A DNA stretch of 64,000 nucleotides from Celeribacter naphthalenivorans (GCF_020524585.1 NZ_JAIVLK010000010.1:185039-249038); one strand, 5' to 3'. Positions 48,075 to 58,049 are shown, counted from the first letter of the stretch. Program-made: numbers and translations. The notes: generated by a model not told the origin, from the sequence alone.

Positions 48075-48212
48075 TCATTGATGCCGGCTGGGATGGGTCT
48101 CCATCCAATGCACCCCTGGTTCCGACAGATCGAAAGCGGACAGATCGAAGGCGGGGATGCTGGTCATGAAGTTTTCGAACCAGTCATGGAACGCTTTGAC
48201 GAGAATATTCAT
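48075..48212 (-). CDS. Small protein, 45 aa
   Basis: ATG 48212 has aggagcctgaa just upstream, a good ribosome-binding site. The product starts NILVKAFHDWFENFMTSIPA and has a repeated FDLS (AFDLSAFDLSEPG). It ends at TGA 48075. The frame and spacing argue for a real small gene, in the same cluster as the DUF1127 gene, but no family is known to me. Confidence 0.45.
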   Translation of the reverse strand: MNILVKAFHDWFENFMTSIPAFDLSAFDLSEPGVHWMETHPSRHQ

Positions 48213-48665
48213 TTCAGGCTCCTCTCAGGTGATCCGGCTGCGCGCCGGGGATGAGGAAACTCTGCGCCCGAAATCTTAACAGCCACCAAACCGAATGGGA
48301 CCGAAACAGGGCCTATCGTTAGACTTTGTCCGACCTCGTTTTTAGAACATAGCGCCTTGAACGGATTGTGCGATCTCAGTCATGCGATCCTGACCGTAAG
48401 GCCCGACCAGCGCGGAATGCCAGATGCCGCCTTGCCAATGCACCCTCGTCAGCGAGTCGGTCGCGCCATAGCGTCGCGCGCTCTTGGCCCGATCCGCCGT
48501 CCGGATGCATCACCTCGACCGCATAGAGCTCTTGGGCGGTTGAGGCAATTTGCAGGATCGCAGCATTGCCTCGCCCTCGCAGATCCTCAAATCGGCGGAG
48601 AGGGCATCCCCTCCCCGCCTCGCATGAACCCGGACCAGACGGTCGCGAGCCATTCGTGAACTCCA
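48213..48665. other. Region of about 450 bases with a possible gene relic
   Basis: On the minus strand the frame 48376-48666 reads RRFEDLRGRGNAAILQIAS and TAQELYAVEVMHPDGG, which looks like protein sequence, but it has an odd N-terminal part (no start with ribosome-binding site) and its DNA is G/C-rich. I read it as a possible gene remnant; nothing else stands out. Confidence 0.3.
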
Positions 48666-48914
48666 TTACGGGCGCGTGATATGCCAGACGTCGTTGAGGC
48701 CCTCTCCGGTCATAACGCTCGGATTTTCGGCCTTGATCAAAAGATAGAGCAGCTGGCCCCTATAGGCGACCTGTTCGGTGCCATTTTTGCGCGAAATCAG
48801 CGCATATCCACTTGTCAGGTCCATACCCGCTTCGCCGAGCTTGCCAGTCACCACAGGTGCATCGACGGCAGAGGCGGAGGTGGCACAGGCGGCCTGAACG
48901 GCGGTGTATGGCAG
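48666..48914 (-). CDS. Possible small hypothetical protein or fragment
   Basis: The end of the product reads GEAGMDLTSGYALISRKNGT, then VAYRGQLLYLLIKAENPSVM and GLNDVWHITRP. The upstream codons (TAVQAACATSASAVDAPVV) give a lipoprotein-like or linker sequence but no clear start codon with ribosome-binding site. A GTG or ATG at 48854 would give 62 residues. I cannot tell whether it is intact. Confidence 0.3.
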   Translation of the reverse strand: MPYTAVQAACATSASAVDAPVVTGKLGEAGMDLTSGYALISRKNGTEQVAYRGQLLYLLIKAENPSVMTGEGLNDVWHITRP

Positions 48915-49025
48915 GGTCTTGAGCCTGTCCGATCTCCCAAAAACAGCGTCTGCTCGGGTCCAGACATGAGAGATACAGTGCGAGAGGCAGCGTTATTCCC
49001 GAAGGTTATGATTTTTTTCAAAAGA

Positions 49026-49053
49026 AAACGCCCCACCAAAAGGCAGGGCGTTT
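49026..49053 (-). terminator. Terminator after rpmD
   Basis: Arms aaacgccc and gggcgttt close a 12-base loop. On the minus strand the stem is followed by ttttcttttg. It lies 39 bases after the rpmD stop and separates the spc segment ending in rpmD from the small-protein genes and rplO. Confidence 0.8.
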
Positions 49054-49091
49054 CAAATCTTGGTGCCGAGGCTTATGCCCCGGACCGGGGT

Positions 49092-49280
49092 TCACCCACG
49101 CTCTTCGACGATTTCGACGAGGTGCGGGATGGATGCGACCATGCCACGGATGGAAGGCGTATCTTCCAGCTCGCGGGTTTTGTGCATCTTGTTCAGGCCG
49201 AGACCGACGAGGGTCTGGCGCTGTTTGGCGGGACGACGGATCGGGGAGCCGATCTGTTTCACAACGATGGTTTTAGCCAT
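49092..49280 (-). CDS. rpmD: 50S ribosomal protein L30
   Basis: The 62-residue product [40 protein letters not shown] is L30. It follows rpsE by 12 bases and is followed by a terminator, while rplO, usually next, lies about 2 kb downstream. Confidence 0.97.
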   Translation of the reverse strand: MAKTIVVKQIGSPIRRPAKQRQTLVGLGLNKMHKTRELEDTPSIRGMVASIPHLVEIVEERG

Positions 49281-49292
49281 GTCTCAGTCTCC

Positions 49293-49862
49293 TTACGCGT
49301 CTGCTTCAGCGGCTTCAGCAACCGGAGCATCGTCCTTGCGGAGGATGTCGGCGACTTTCTTGCCACGGCGCTGAGCCACGGAACGCGGGGAAGCCTCTTT
49401 CTTGAGACCGTCCAGCGTGGCGCGGATCATGTTGTACGGGTTCTGGGAGCCAATGGATTTGGCAACCACGTCCTGAACGCCGAGCATTTCGAACACGGCA
49501 CGCATCGGACCACCGGCGATGATACCGGTACCTTGCGGTGCGGTGCGCATGACGACTTTACCAGCGCCGTGACGACCTTCGACGTCGTGGTGCAGGGTGC
49601 GGCCCTCTTTCAGAGCGACGCGGATCATCTGACGCTTGGCTTGTTCGGTGGCTTTGCGGATGGCCTCGGGGACCTCTTTCGCTTTGCCTTTGCCGAAACC
49701 AACGCGGCCTTTTTGGTCGCCCACAACCACGAGAGCAGCAAAGCCGAAACGCTTACCACCTTTCACGGTTTTGGACACACGGTTGATCGCGACGAGACGA
49801 TCGGCGAATTCCGGGGTTTCTTCGCGTTCGCGACGATCCCGGCGGTTTTCACGTTCTGCCAT
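49293..49862 (-). CDS. rpsE: 30S ribosomal protein S5
   Basis: The double-stranded RNA-binding part ([40 protein letters not shown]) and the C-terminal [20 protein letters not shown] identify S5. The length of 189 residues is normal. Confidence 0.98.
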   Translation of the reverse strand: MAERENRRDRREREETPEFADRLVAINRVSKTVKGGKRFGFAALVVVGDQKGRVGFGKGKAKEVPEAIRKATEQAKRQMIRVALKEGRTLHHDVEGRHGAGKVVMRTAPQGTGIIAGGPMRAVFEMLGVQDVVAKSIGSQNPYNMIRATLDGLKKEASPRSVAQRRGKKVADILRKDDAPVAEAAEADA

Positions 49863-49995
49863 AGAACTTTCCTTACAAAGGTAGCGCGTTTCCCAAAGTC
49901 ATAGGGGCGCTGTTGAACTCGATCCTGGTGGTGGCCTGTGAACACAGGGCCCCGGATCATCGGGAAGGGGAGCTTTCGCCCCCCTCCCTCAAGTC

Positions 49996-50355
49996 TTAGA
50001 ACTTCAGACCACCTTCACGGGCAGCGTCGGCCAAGGCCTTCACTTTGCCGTGGAAGAGGAAGCCACCACGGTCGAAGTAGCACTCTTCGACGCCGGCTTT
50101 CTTCGCGCGCTCTGCGATCGCAGCGCCTACTTTGGCGGCTGCTTCGACGTTGTTCTTGCCGACCACACCGAAATCTTTTTCGAGCGTGGATGCGGAAGCC
50201 AGGGTTTTGCCCTGAACGTCGTCGATCAGCTGAGCGCTGATGTTCTTGTTCGAACGATGGATCGACAGGCGAAGCTTGCCGACATTGTTCTTGCGAAGTT
50301 TGTTCCGAACGCGCAGGCGGCGTTTCAGAAACAGGGTCCGTTTGCTGTTTGCCAT
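49996..50355 (-). CDS. rplR: 50S ribosomal protein L18
   Basis: The start at 50355 gives [20 protein letters not shown], then [18 protein letters not shown] and [20 protein letters not shown], the L18 features; 119 residues is the expected length. The upstream extension of the frame runs into rplF and is discounted. It is 133 bases from rpsE, an unusually wide gap. Confidence 0.97.
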   Translation of the reverse strand: MANSKRTLFLKRRLRVRNKLRKNNVGKLRLSIHRSNKNISAQLIDDVQGKTLASASTLEKDFGVVGKNNVEAAAKVGAAIAERAKKAGVEECYFDRGGFLFHGKVKALADAAREGGLKF

Positions 50356-50366
50356 GATGAGCGTCC

Positions 50367-50900
50367 TTACTTCTTCTTCCCTTCCTTGCGGAAGATATAC
50401 TCGTCTTTGTATTTGATGCCTTTGCCTTTGTAGGGCTCGGGCTTGCGCCATTCGCGGATGTTGGCCGCGACTTGACCGACGAGTTGCGGGTCGGAACCCT
50501 CGATGGTGATCTCGGTCGGTTTCGCGGACGTCACGGTGACGCCAGCGGGAACCTCAAAGTTCACCTCGTGGGAGTAACCCAGGTTGAGTTTGAGCACGTT
50601 GCCCTGCATCTGAGCACGATAACCAACACCGTTGATTTCGAGCTCTTTCTTGAAGCCGTCGGACACACCGGTCACCATATTGGCGACCATGGTGCGGGAC
50701 ATGCCCCACTGCTGGCGAGCGCGCTTGGATTTACCACGCGGGGTGACGGTGACGGTGTTGTCTTCGACAGCAAGAGTCACATCGTCCGTGGCGGTGAAGG
50801 AGTGAGTGCCTTTCGGGCCCTTCACTTCGATGGTCTGGCCGGACACAGTGGCGGAAACGCCGCTGGGCAGCTCGACCGGTCGTTTACCAATACGAGACAT
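50367..50900 (-). CDS. rplF: 50S ribosomal protein L6
   Basis: [38 protein letters not shown] and [20 protein letters not shown] are the L6 features, with the closing segment [20 protein letters not shown]. Length 177 residues. Confidence 0.98.
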   Translation of the reverse strand: MSRIGKRPVELPSGVSATVSGQTIEVKGPKGTHSFTATDDVTLAVEDNTVTVTPRGKSKRARQQWGMSRTMVANMVTGVSDGFKKELEINGVGYRAQMQGNVLKLNLGYSHEVNFEVPAGVTVTSAKPTEITIEGSDPQLVGQVAANIREWRKPEPYKGKGIKYKDEYIFRKEGKKK

Positions 50901-50912
50901 CGAGAGACCTCC

Positions 50913-51305
50913 TTAGAAGACGGTGCAAAGCACTTCGCCACCAACATTGTTGGCACGAGCGTTTGCGTCCGACATCACACCCTTCGGGGTGGAGACAATC
51001 GACACACCGAGGCCCTGACGGACCGACGGGATGTCCTTGACACCGAGGTACACGCGACGGCCGGGTTTGGAGACCCGTTGCAGTTCGCGGATGACCGGGG
51101 TGCCTTCGAAGTATTTCAGGCTGATTTCAAGGGTCGGGTGACCGTTGACGTCGGTGCCTTTGTCGTAACCGCGGATGTAACCCTCGTCGAGCAGCACGTC
51201 CAGAACCCAGCCACGCAGCTTGGAAGCCGGGGTGGACACGGTGGATTTGCCACGCATTTGAGCGTTGCGGATACGGGTGAGCATATCGCCGATAGGATCG
51301 TTCAT
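50913..51305 (-). CDS. rpsH: 30S ribosomal protein S8
   Basis: [20 protein letters not shown] at the start and [20 protein letters not shown] at the end are S8. S8 also represses its own operon in other bacteria by binding mRNA; no such site was sought here. 130 residues. Confidence 0.98.
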   Translation of the reverse strand: MNDPIGDMLTRIRNAQMRGKSTVSTPASKLRGWVLDVLLDEGYIRGYDKGTDVNGHPTLEISLKYFEGTPVIRELQRVSKPGRRVYLGVKDIPSVRQGLGVSIVSTPKGVMSDANARANNVGGEVLCTVF

Positions 51306-51318
51306 ATCTCTGCCCTCC

Positions 51319-51624
51319 TTACCAGCTGGATTTCACGAGGCCGGGGATCTGGCCGAAAGAGCCGAGTTCCCGCAGCATGATCCGGGACACCTTCAGCTTA
51401 CGGTAGTAAGCATGCGGACGGCCGGTCAGCTGGCAACGGTTGTGAAGACGGGTCGCCGAGCTGTTGCGCGGCAGTTCTGCAAGCTTCAGGGACGCGCGGA
51501 AACGCTCTTCCATCGGCTTCTCTTGGTCGTAGATAACCTCTTTGAGCGACGCGCGCTTAGCGGCATATTTTGCCACCAGCTTCTCGCGCTTGCGCTCACG
51601 GGCGATCATGGATTTCTTAGCCAT
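51319..51624 (-). CDS. rpsN: 30S ribosomal protein S14
   Basis: [20 protein letters not shown] and [20 protein letters not shown] identify S14. At 101 residues it is the long form without the CxxC zinc motif. Confidence 0.98.
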   Translation of the reverse strand: MAKKSMIARERKREKLVAKYAAKRASLKEVIYDQEKPMEERFRASLKLAELPRNSSATRLHNRCQLTGRPHAYYRKLKVSRIMLRELGSFGQIPGLVKSSW

Positions 51625-51646
51625 GTTCTCTAAACTCCTCGCGCGA

Positions 51647-52210
51647 TCAGCTGTTGAAAGGCATGTTGAAAGCTTTCAACAGGCTCTTTGCTTCAGCGTC
51701 GGTTTTCGCCGTGGTGGCGATGACAATGTCCATGCCCCAGGTCTCATCGACTTGGTCGAAGTTGATCTCGGGGAACACGATGTGCTCTTTGATGCCCATG
51801 GCGTAGTTGCCACGGCCGTCAAAGGATTTGCCGGACACGCCGCGGAAGTCGCGGATGCGGGGCATTGCAATCGTGATCAGACGGTCGAGGAATTCGTACA
51901 TACGGTCGCCACGAAGGGTCACCTTCGCACCGAGCGGCATGTCTTCACGAACGCGGAAACCAGCGATGGATTTCTTGGCTTTCGTGATCAGAGCCTTTTG
52001 GCCGGCGATCGCGGAAAGATCTTCCTGAGCGGATTTCGCTTTTTTGGAATCTTTCACAGCTTCAGCGCCGCAACCGATGTTCAGAACGATTTTGTCCAGA
52101 CGCGGGATCTGCATGTCGTTTTTGTAGCCGAACTCTTCTTTGAGAGCGGCACGAATGCTGTCCTTGTACGTCGCCTTCAGACGCGGGGTGTAATCGGTGG
52201 TGTCGAGCAT
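51647..52210 (-). CDS. rplE: 50S ribosomal protein L5
   Basis: [40 protein letters not shown] and [20 protein letters not shown] are the L5 features; 187 residues. It binds 5S rRNA together with L18. It overlaps rplX by one base. Confidence 0.98.
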   Translation of the reverse strand: MLDTTDYTPRLKATYKDSIRAALKEEFGYKNDMQIPRLDKIVLNIGCGAEAVKDSKKAKSAQEDLSAIAGQKALITKAKKSIAGFRVREDMPLGAKVTLRGDRMYEFLDRLITIAMPRIRDFRGVSGKSFDGRGNYAMGIKEHIVFPEINFDQVDETWGMDIVIATTAKTDAEAKSLLKAFNMPFNS

Positions 52211-52515
52211 CAGATCACGTCTCCCGTGGTCTTGGCAAAACGCACTTTCTTGTCGCCTTCAAATTTGAAGCCGACGCGGGTGGCTTTGCCGTTGGCGTCC
52301 AGAAGCGCGAGGTTGGAGAGGTCGATCGGCATGGCGACCGGACGACGGCCCCCTTGATCACCTTGGGTCGCGCGGGTGTGACGGATGGCGATGTTCACGC
52401 CTTCCACGATGGCTTTGCCTTTGGACGGCATCACAGAGGTGATTTCACCCTGTTTGCCTTTGTCCTTACCGGCAAGCACGACGACCTTGTCGCCTTTACG
52501 CAGTTTCGCAGCCAT
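52210..52515 (-). CDS. rplX: 50S ribosomal protein L24
   Basis: [20 protein letters not shown] is the KOW motif, followed by [17 protein letters not shown]. 101 residues. It overlaps both neighbours by one base. Confidence 0.98.
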   Translation of the reverse strand: MAAKLRKGDKVVVLAGKDKGKQGEITSVMPSKGKAIVEGVNIAIRHTRATQGDQGGRRPVAMPIDLSNLALLDANGKATRVGFKFEGDKKVRFAKTTGDVI

Positions 52516-52883
52516 TAGAGCACCTCCGGTGCCAGCGACACGATTTTCATCATGCCTTTTGCACGCAGCTCACGAACCACCGGCCCGAAGATACGGGTGC
52601 CGACCGGCTCGTTGTTGTTGTTGAGGATCACGGCCGCGTTGCGATCGAAACGGATCGCGGTGCCGTCTTCACGACGGACCTCTTTGGCGGTGCGCACGAC
52701 GACGGCCTTACGGACGTCACCTTTTTTCACACGGCCACGCGGAATTGCTTCCTTGACCGACACCACGATGATGTCGCCCACGGAGGCGTAACGACGGTGG
52801 GAACCGCCGAGGACCTTGATGCACTGAACTCGGCGAGCGCCAGAGTTATCAGCGACATCCAGATTGGTCTGCATCTGGATCAT
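52515..52883 (-). CDS. rplN: 50S ribosomal protein L14
   Basis: [20 protein letters not shown] and [20 protein letters not shown] identify L14 at its usual 122 residues. The gap upstream to rpsQ is 89 bases. Confidence 0.98.
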   Translation of the reverse strand: MIQMQTNLDVADNSGARRVQCIKVLGGSHRRYASVGDIIVVSVKEAIPRGRVKKGDVRKAVVVRTAKEVRREDGTAIRFDRNAAVILNNNNEPVGTRIFGPVVRELRAKGMMKIVSLAPEVL

Positions 52884-52972
52884 TTGGTTTCTCCCGACCT
52901 TTGGGGCGATCTGCAGTGATCGGTGCCCCCAGGGTTTCGATTAAGCTGGGAGGAGGCTTGCTCAATCAGAGA

Positions 52973-53200
52973 TTAAACGAGCACTTCCCAACGCTTGGTT
53001 TTCGACTTCGGTGCACATTCCTGAATACGGACGGTGTCGCCGACGTTGAATTGGTTGTTCTCATCGTGAGCCCGGTATTTTTTGGACTTACGGATGGTCT
53101 TTTTCAGAACCGGGTGCTTGAAGCGACGTTCAACGGACACGGTAACGGTTTGTTCGTTCTGGTTCGAGGTGACAACACCTTGCAGAATACGTTTGGGCAT
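52973..53200 (-). CDS. rpsQ: 30S ribosomal protein S17
   Basis: [20 protein letters not shown] and [20 protein letters not shown] are the OB-fold signature of S17. 75 residues, 14 bases after rpmC. Confidence 0.98.
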   Translation of the reverse strand: MPKRILQGVVTSNQNEQTVTVSVERRFKHPVLKKTIRKSKKYRAHDENNQFNVGDTVRIQECAPKSKTKRWEVLV

Positions 53201-53214
53201 AGGTCTGTCTCCTC

Positions 53215-53412
53215 TTACTCTGCTGCTGCAGCTTTTTCGTTCAGGATCGTTTTCACGAGTGCAGCTGCACGGCGTGCCTTACGAATCTGAGCGGTGTTTT
53301 CGAGCTGGCCGGTGGCCTGCTGAAAGCGCAGGTTGAAGGATTCTTTTTTCAGGTTGGCGAGCTCGGTCTTGAGCTCGTCCGGCGTTTTCGCACGCAATTC
53401 TTGGGCGTTCAT
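53215..53412 (-). CDS. rpmC: 50S ribosomal protein L29
   Basis: [20 protein letters not shown] with [20 protein letters not shown] identifies L29; 65 residues. It normally follows rplP; here more than 4 kb of other genes lie between them, so the spc part of the cluster must start from a promoter just upstream of rpmC. Confidence 0.97.
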   Translation of the reverse strand: MNAQELRAKTPDELKTELANLKKESFNLRFQQATGQLENTAQIRKARRAAALVKTILNEKAAAAE

Positions 53413-53589
53413 ACTCGCCTCTCCTTGGGTCCTGGTAGCACCGGAATGCGCCCTTTTGGGGGTGACATTCGGCCCGGTGGGTTATGTCAATGCACACGAA
53501 TCCCCTGAACGGGAATCTGTGAGATGCTGCTCTATAAGGGTGTGGGGGTATGGTGGCAAGGGAAACTTGGGGTTTTCGCCGCTTTTCCC

Positions 53590-54003
53590 CTATGTACCTG
53601 CGCGCTTGAGGAACCGCGTGATCGCGATGATCCGCAAGACGGCGACCACGACGATAAGAATGTCCAAGATATAGACCAACATGGGTTGAACGAGCACGTA
53701 GGTTGTCAGCACATTCGACATCCCGACTTCGCTCATCCCCATAAAATCGGCATATCTGTAAATGAGAGACTGCGCGCCGAACAACAGAGTGATGATCAAG
53801 CTGTCCCGCCATGTCGCGAACAGCATCGCCCATTTCGGATCGAGTGCCCCGGCCTCTTCCGCTTCACGCCCGCGCCCGTAAAAGGCGAAGGCAACGACGA
53901 CAAGCGCCAGCCCTAACAACAAAGCCCCCAATGCCAAAGCGTAAAAGGCATGTTTGAAAGAGGGCGACGTCAGCATGTTGAACCAGTATTCCGTGTAATT
54001 CAT
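53590..54003 (-). CDS. Small inner-membrane protein
   Basis: The start at 54003 gives 137 residues with hydrophobic helices at about 20-40 (FYALALGALLLGLALVVVAF), 68-85 and 105-130 (LVYILDILIVVVAVLRIIAI). No family recognised. It sits at the rpmC-proximal edge of the inserted segment and is oriented with the ribosomal genes. Confidence 0.6.
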   Translation of the reverse strand: MNYTEYWFNMLTSPSFKHAFYALALGALLLGLALVVVAFAFYGRGREAEEAGALDPKWAMLFATWRDSLIITLLFGAQSLIYRYADFMGMSEVGMSNVLTTYVLVQPMLVYILDILIVVVAVLRIIAITRFLKRAGT

Positions 54004-54055
54004 TTGGGCCTCAATAAATTGCTTTTTGACTATTGGCTTCGCCGGGGCGCCGATG

Positions 54056-54547
54056 TCACCGCCCCAAATACTGCTCCAGCCGCTCCGGGATTTCGCGCAA
54101 AAGCGGGTAGAGCCTGCGGTCCAGATCGCGGGCGGTCTTTTGATATTCTTCGCCGAGGCTCTCGTCCACGTCCGTGCGTCGCTCGATCTCCTCATAGACG
54201 CCCACGAAGGTGTCGATCTCCCGCGCCGCCTCGCCCAGTCCCAGCGGCTCCAAGGCCGGAAGGGCGTCGCGCACCGCCGCGGGCTCCATATTGCTCACGC
54301 CTTTGTCCAACCCGTCGTCCAAGAGGTAGAGATAGAGCCTATAGGCGCGGTAACAAACCAGCGCCTCGGCGGGCACCTCCGCCTCAGGGTCTTTGCGAAA
54401 CACCTCGGACACGCCCTCATAGACCTGGACATGCATGGGCGCCTTCTTGGACCGGCGCAAAAGCCTGCGCGTGGCCCAGAGGATCAGGATCGCACCGACA
54501 AGAGCCAGAGCAATGGGGAGCGCGAGGGAGGTGGAGTTCTGTGTCAT
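54056..54547 (-). CDS. Membrane-anchored hypothetical protein
   Basis: One N-terminal membrane helix (LALPIALALVGAILILWATR) and then a helical cytoplasmic or periplasmic domain, acidic, of 120 residues (ALVCYRAYRLYLYLLDDGLD). 163 residues in all. I do not recognise a family. It lies 52 bases upstream of the preceding membrane gene on the same strand. Confidence 0.6.
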   Translation of the reverse strand: MTQNSTSLALPIALALVGAILILWATRRLLRRSKKAPMHVQVYEGVSEVFRKDPEAEVPAEALVCYRAYRLYLYLLDDGLDKGVSNMEPAAVRDALPALEPLGLGEAAREIDTFVGVYEEIERRTDVDESLGEEYQKTARDLDRRLYPLLREIPERLEQYLGR

Positions 54548-54745
54548 ACTGCGTCTACGGGCCTGTTGCTGCGCTACGGCCCGAATGCGGCGGGCAGCGT
54601 CATTTTTTCACGCTTCTAGCCCCTGACAGTGGGCTGCGGCAACGCTGTTTCTCGTCGGGAGCCATGCGAAATTCACCGAAGCTCTTCCATTCAATCTCAG
54701 CGCACGTGAGTTTGGGCTTCTGTTTCTCTGGACAAATGCGTGCCG

Positions 54746-55210
54746 TCACGCACGGCGGCTCCCTCCGCCAAGCGCGACAGCAATGCCCAAGAGCAACCCG
54801 AGCAATACGGAAAAGGAAAAATCCAGAACATGGAGATCATTGATTGCAATGGCTCTCGATAGGATCGCCCCCAAGATCGTGACTGTCATGACATTCGCAA
54901 TTGGCCTCGGCTCTTTGACCCTCAAGAACAAAAACGCCACAAGGATAAACGGCAAAACGGCAATGGCTCTTTCGCTCAAAAGCATCGCTTGCTGCCAGAA
55001 CTCGGTCTCACCGGACGTCATATGTGCAAGCGCCTCACGGCAAGCTGATGTTTTTGTGTCTGAGCACGCACGATTGTAATCTGCAAAAGTCTGTAAGCGC
55101 TCCGCACGCAGATCACGCGTCAAAAGGACTTGCCCGTAACGCAAAGCAGACGGCAACAAAAACGCCGTAATATATGTGAGAGAGCCAAGAAGAAGCCGTT
55201 TGAAATTCAT
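54746..55210 (-). CDS. Hypothetical membrane protein
   Basis: ATG 55210 has aggagg four bases upstream. The 154-residue product has helices at the N-terminus (LLLGSLTYITAFLLPSALRY), near 85-100 (AVLPFILVAFLFLRVK) and near the C-terminus (FSVLLGLLLGIAVALGG), and two Cys in the soluble loop (RACSDTKTSACREAL). Function unknown. It is A/T-richer than its neighbours. Confidence 0.55.
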   Translation of the reverse strand: MNFKRLLLGSLTYITAFLLPSALRYGQVLLTRDLRAERLQTFADYNRACSDTKTSACREALAHMTSGETEFWQQAMLLSERAIAVLPFILVAFLFLRVKEPRPIANVMTVTILGAILSRAIAINDLHVLDFSFSVLLGLLLGIAVALGGGSRRA

Positions 55211-55325
55211 AAGCCTCCTTAGCAAGGCGCCACCATATCACCAAGCATATTCCAGACGCCCTGCCCCTCGCCAAGTCAGCCCCAGCGCGTTATGACAGGC
55301 CAAACCCGTCTAAGGAGGCTCCCTC

Positions 55326-55949
55326 ATGGCCGACATCGAATCCCTCTTCGTCACCCGTCTCTACAAAGCGAAACTGAACGAATTTTCCCCGACCGTGGTC
55401 GAAGACGAGCTGTTCGACAGCTGCTATGCCATCGCCGAGGATGACGAGGCCGGCCAGCGATGGTGTGATGACAAGGGCTATCCCGGTTACACCTCCTATG
55501 CCTCGCTCACCGATCTGCCCTGGCGGTTCCCGATCTTCAAGGACATCGTCGAGAGCCTCGATCAGCACGTCGCGAAATTTGCCGAAGACCTGCAATTCGA
55601 TCTGGGCGAGCGCAAGCTGGTTCTGGAAGATCTCTGGATCAACATCCTGCCGGAGGGCGGCTATCACTCCGCGCACATCCACCCGCATTCGGTCATTTCC
55701 GGCACGACCTATGTCGCCATGCCGGACGGGGCGTCCTCTCTGCGGCTCGAAGACCCGCGCCATGCGATGATGATGGCCGCGCCCGCGCGGATCAAAGATG
55801 CCCGGCGCGAGATGCAGAATTTCATTTACATGGCGCCGGAAGCGGGCGACATCATGCTTTGGGAAAGCTGGCTGCGCCACGAGGTGATGATGAACCAGTC
55901 GGAGTTCGACCGAGTGTCGGTGAGCTTCAACTACAAATGGGGTGAGTAA
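55326..55949 (+). CDS. TIGR02466-type 2-oxoglutarate/Fe(II) oxygenase
   Basis: The 207-residue product has YHSAHIHPHSVISGTTYVAM, with the His and Asp-type iron ligands expected in H-x-H, and GDIMLWESWLRHEVMMN, the distal His and a conserved Arg-type region. It resembles the TIGR02466 family of putative 2-oxoglutarate-dependent oxygenases found widely in Roseobacters. Its substrate is unknown. It is on the plus strand inside the split ribosomal cluster. Confidence 0.8.
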   Translation: MADIESLFVTRLYKAKLNEFSPTVVEDELFDSCYAIAEDDEAGQRWCDDKGYPGYTSYASLTDLPWRFPIFKDIVESLDQHVAKFAEDLQFDLGERKLVLEDLWINILPEGGYHSAHIHPHSVISGTTYVAMPDGASSLRLEDPRHAMMMAAPARIKDARREMQNFIYMAPEAGDIMLWESWLRHEVMMNQSEFDRVSVSFNYKWGE

Positions 55950-56114
55950 GCCGGAGCTGCGCAAGACCGTGATTTGGCGCGCCCCACGCCGACACGGCGC
56001 AGTTTATCCCTCAAGCCCGCGTGACCTTTTGCGATGCCCCCAGTGCCGCAAATGCGCCAGACCGCCGGGACGGTCTTGCGCAGGTCTGGCGGCCTGCGGC
56101 CTTGTTCCAGACCA

Positions 56115-56879
56115 TTATCTGCGCTCCAACGCCTTCTCGATCCGCTCCAAGCGTTTGACCACGTCGTCCCGGTAAATATCCGTGGCGGCGTGTTCTTCTT
56201 CGACGTGGGCGTCTTGCATTGTCGACACGATCAGACCGACGACGAGGTTCATCACCGCAAAAGCCGTGATCAAGATGAAGGGCACAAAGAACAGCCAGCT
56301 CTCGGGATGTACCTCCATCACCGGGCGCACGATGCCCATCGACCAGCTTTCCAGCGTCATGACTTGGAACAGGGTATAGAGCGAGGCACCCAGCGTGCCG
56401 AACCATTCGGGGAATGTCGGCCCGTAAAGTTTGGTCGCAATCACAGACCCGATGTAGAAGATGATCCCCGTGAGCAGGAACACCGAAGCCATCCCCGGCA
56501 GCGCGAGGATAAAGGCCTCGACCACCCGGCGCAGGCTTGGCACCACGGAGACGACGCGGAGCAGTCGCAGGATGCGAAGCGCCCGGAGCACGGAAAGCCC
56601 CGCCCCCACCGGCGAGAGCGAGATGCCGACGATGGCGAAGTCGAACAGGTTCCACCCGTTCCGAAAGAACCGCAGTCCCTGCGCGTAGATTTTCGCCAAA
56701 AGCTCCACAACGAAGACGCTCAGACAGATCATGTCGAGCATTTCGATCAGCCAGCCGACCCGCGCCATGAGCCGCCCTGAGGTCTCCAGACCGAGGATCA
56801 CAGCGTTGAACAGGATCACCCCCATGATGAAATGGCGAGTTATGGGACGGTCGAGGATGTGGGAAATCTGTGCGCGCAT
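56115..56879 (-). CDS. Bacterial voltage-gated sodium channel (NavBac type)
   Basis: A six-helix ion-transport protein of 254 residues. S1-S3 precede an S4 voltage sensor with Arg every third residue (VLRALRILRLLRVVSVVPSL). The pore loop reads TLESWSM (175-181), identical to the selectivity filter of NaChBac-type channels, followed by S6. The C-terminal tail forms a coiled coil (DDVVKRLERIEKALER) typical for tetramer assembly. Such channels support sodium entry and may affect motility or pH responses. ATG 56879 is preferred to 56969. Confidence 0.92.
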   Translation of the reverse strand: MRAQISHILDRPITRHFIMGVILFNAVILGLETSGRLMARVGWLIEMLDMICLSVFVVELLAKIYAQGLRFFRNGWNLFDFAIVGISLSPVGAGLSVLRALRILRLLRVVSVVPSLRRVVEAFILALPGMASVFLLTGIIFYIGSVIATKLYGPTFPEWFGTLGASLYTLFQVMTLESWSMGIVRPVMEVHPESWLFFVPFILITAFAVMNLVVGLIVSTMQDAHVEEEHAATDIYRDDVVKRLERIEKALERR

Positions 56880-57267
56880 TTTTGTCTCGTTTCGGGCTTT
56901 GGCCTTCTGATATGGCGACCGCTGCAAGAGAGACAAGAGGCTTGATCCGTGATTTTGCACGCGCAGCATAGCCTTCTCTGATCAGGGGGACCTCTATACG
57001 CTTCGCCGTCCGTCACAACACGCTTTACCACCCTTCCGCGCCCATGCGTTTGGCGTGGCGTCCACGTCGCGCTCTGCCCGCGCCGGATCAGATCGGGACC
57101 ATACCGATCGAGGGCGGGGACTGGGGCGATGGGGTGACGTCGGAGTTGGGGTTTCGGTTGGAGATTGAGGTGGGGTAGCCATAAAATGGCTTTTGCTCAC
57201 CTTTCATTCTTGAATGCTCAGGGATCATTCTTAGCTCTAAGTTAGCATTTAAGTAGGGAGTGATAAA
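56880..57267. other. Intergenic region with a possible gene tail
   Basis: About 390 bases. In plus strand, 57044-57178 reads PRRALPAPDQIGTIPIEGGD and ends in RLEIEVG; it could be the 3' end of a lost gene. No promoter or hairpin was identified. A predicted minus frame of 68 codons over the same bases is rich in Pro and Arg and is not credible. Confidence 0.35.
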
Positions 57268-57516
57268 ATGCCGAAAAACACAAAACAGACCTCATCTAAA
57301 ATTGCCTCACAAGCCTCAAAAGTCCTGCGCAGCAAAAGTTCATCCGCCAAAGAAAAAAGCCTCGCAGCTTCGGCTCTCGCTCAAAGCGGCACCGGCAAAC
57401 AAACCGGGAAAGCTATGGAAGGCAAAGCCGCAAAAGCTGTATTTGGAAAGCATAATAGCAAAACAGCACGCGAGCTGGGTGGCTCAGTGCTTTCTCAATC
57501 CAATAAAGCGAGATGA
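57268..57516 (+). CDS. Small basic protein of unknown function
   Basis: The 82-residue product is rich in Lys, Ser and Ala (KASQAS-type segments) and has ALAQSGTGKQTGKAMEG and GGSVLSQSNKAR. It resembles a widespread class of small proteins with a Ser/Ala-rich, Lys-containing helix, for which no function is known to me. It stands alone on the plus strand and ends just before a terminator. A gtaggg box precedes the ATG. Confidence 0.6.
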   Translation: MPKNTKQTSSKIASQASKVLRSKSSSAKEKSLAASALAQSGTGKQTGKAMEGKAAKAVFGKHNSKTARELGGSVLSQSNKAR

Positions 57517-57520
57517 CAAA

Positions 57521-57548
57521 AACCCCCGCCAATGTCTCAGCGGGGGTT
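57521..57548. terminator. Terminator between the small basic gene and rplP
   Basis: Nine-base stem (aacccccgc / gcgggggtt) with a ten-base loop, A-rich before and ttc ttaattttt after. It lies between converging genes and can end the plus-strand transcript and perhaps the minus-strand S10 transcript after rplP. Confidence 0.88.
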
Positions 57549-57635
57549 TCTTAATTTTTAACCGGGCATGGTCTCATCGTTTCTTTGAAACGACTGCCAC
57601 ATGCGCGTGACAGTCCGCTTGCGCGGACCGCACGT

Positions 57636-58049
57636 TCACCAGTCTTCGCGAACCACGGTGCGGGTTTTGATCGGGAGTTTCATCGCGGCAAGGCGCAGAG
57701 CCTCACGAGCGACTTCTTCCGAAACGCCGTCCAGTTCGAACATCACGCGGCCGGGTTTGACTTTGCAGACCCAACGGTCCACGGAGCCTTTACCTTTACC
57801 CATACGAACTTCGACGGGCTTTGCGGTCACCGGGGTGTCCGGGAAGATACGGATCCAGACACGGCCCTGACGCTTCATGTGACGCGTCATGGCACGACGT
57901 GCAGCTTCGATCTGACGCGCGGTGATGCGCTCGGGCTCAACGGCTTTGAGGCCGAAGGTGCCGAAGTTCAGATCGGAACCGCCTTTTGCCTCACCGTGAA
58001 TCCGGCCTTTGTGCATTTTGCGGAATTTTGTACGCTTTGGCTGAAGCAT
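57636..58049 (-). CDS. rplP: 50S ribosomal protein L16
   Basis: [20 protein letters not shown] and [20 protein letters not shown] are L16, at 137 residues. It is the last S10-operon gene before the inserted segment; rpmC would normally follow. Confidence 0.98.
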   Translation of the reverse strand: MLQPKRTKFRKMHKGRIHGEAKGGSDLNFGTFGLKAVEPERITARQIEAARRAMTRHMKRQGRVWIRIFPDTPVTAKPVEVRMGKGKGSVDRWVCKVKPGRVMFELDGVSEEVAREALRLAAMKLPIKTRTVVREDW

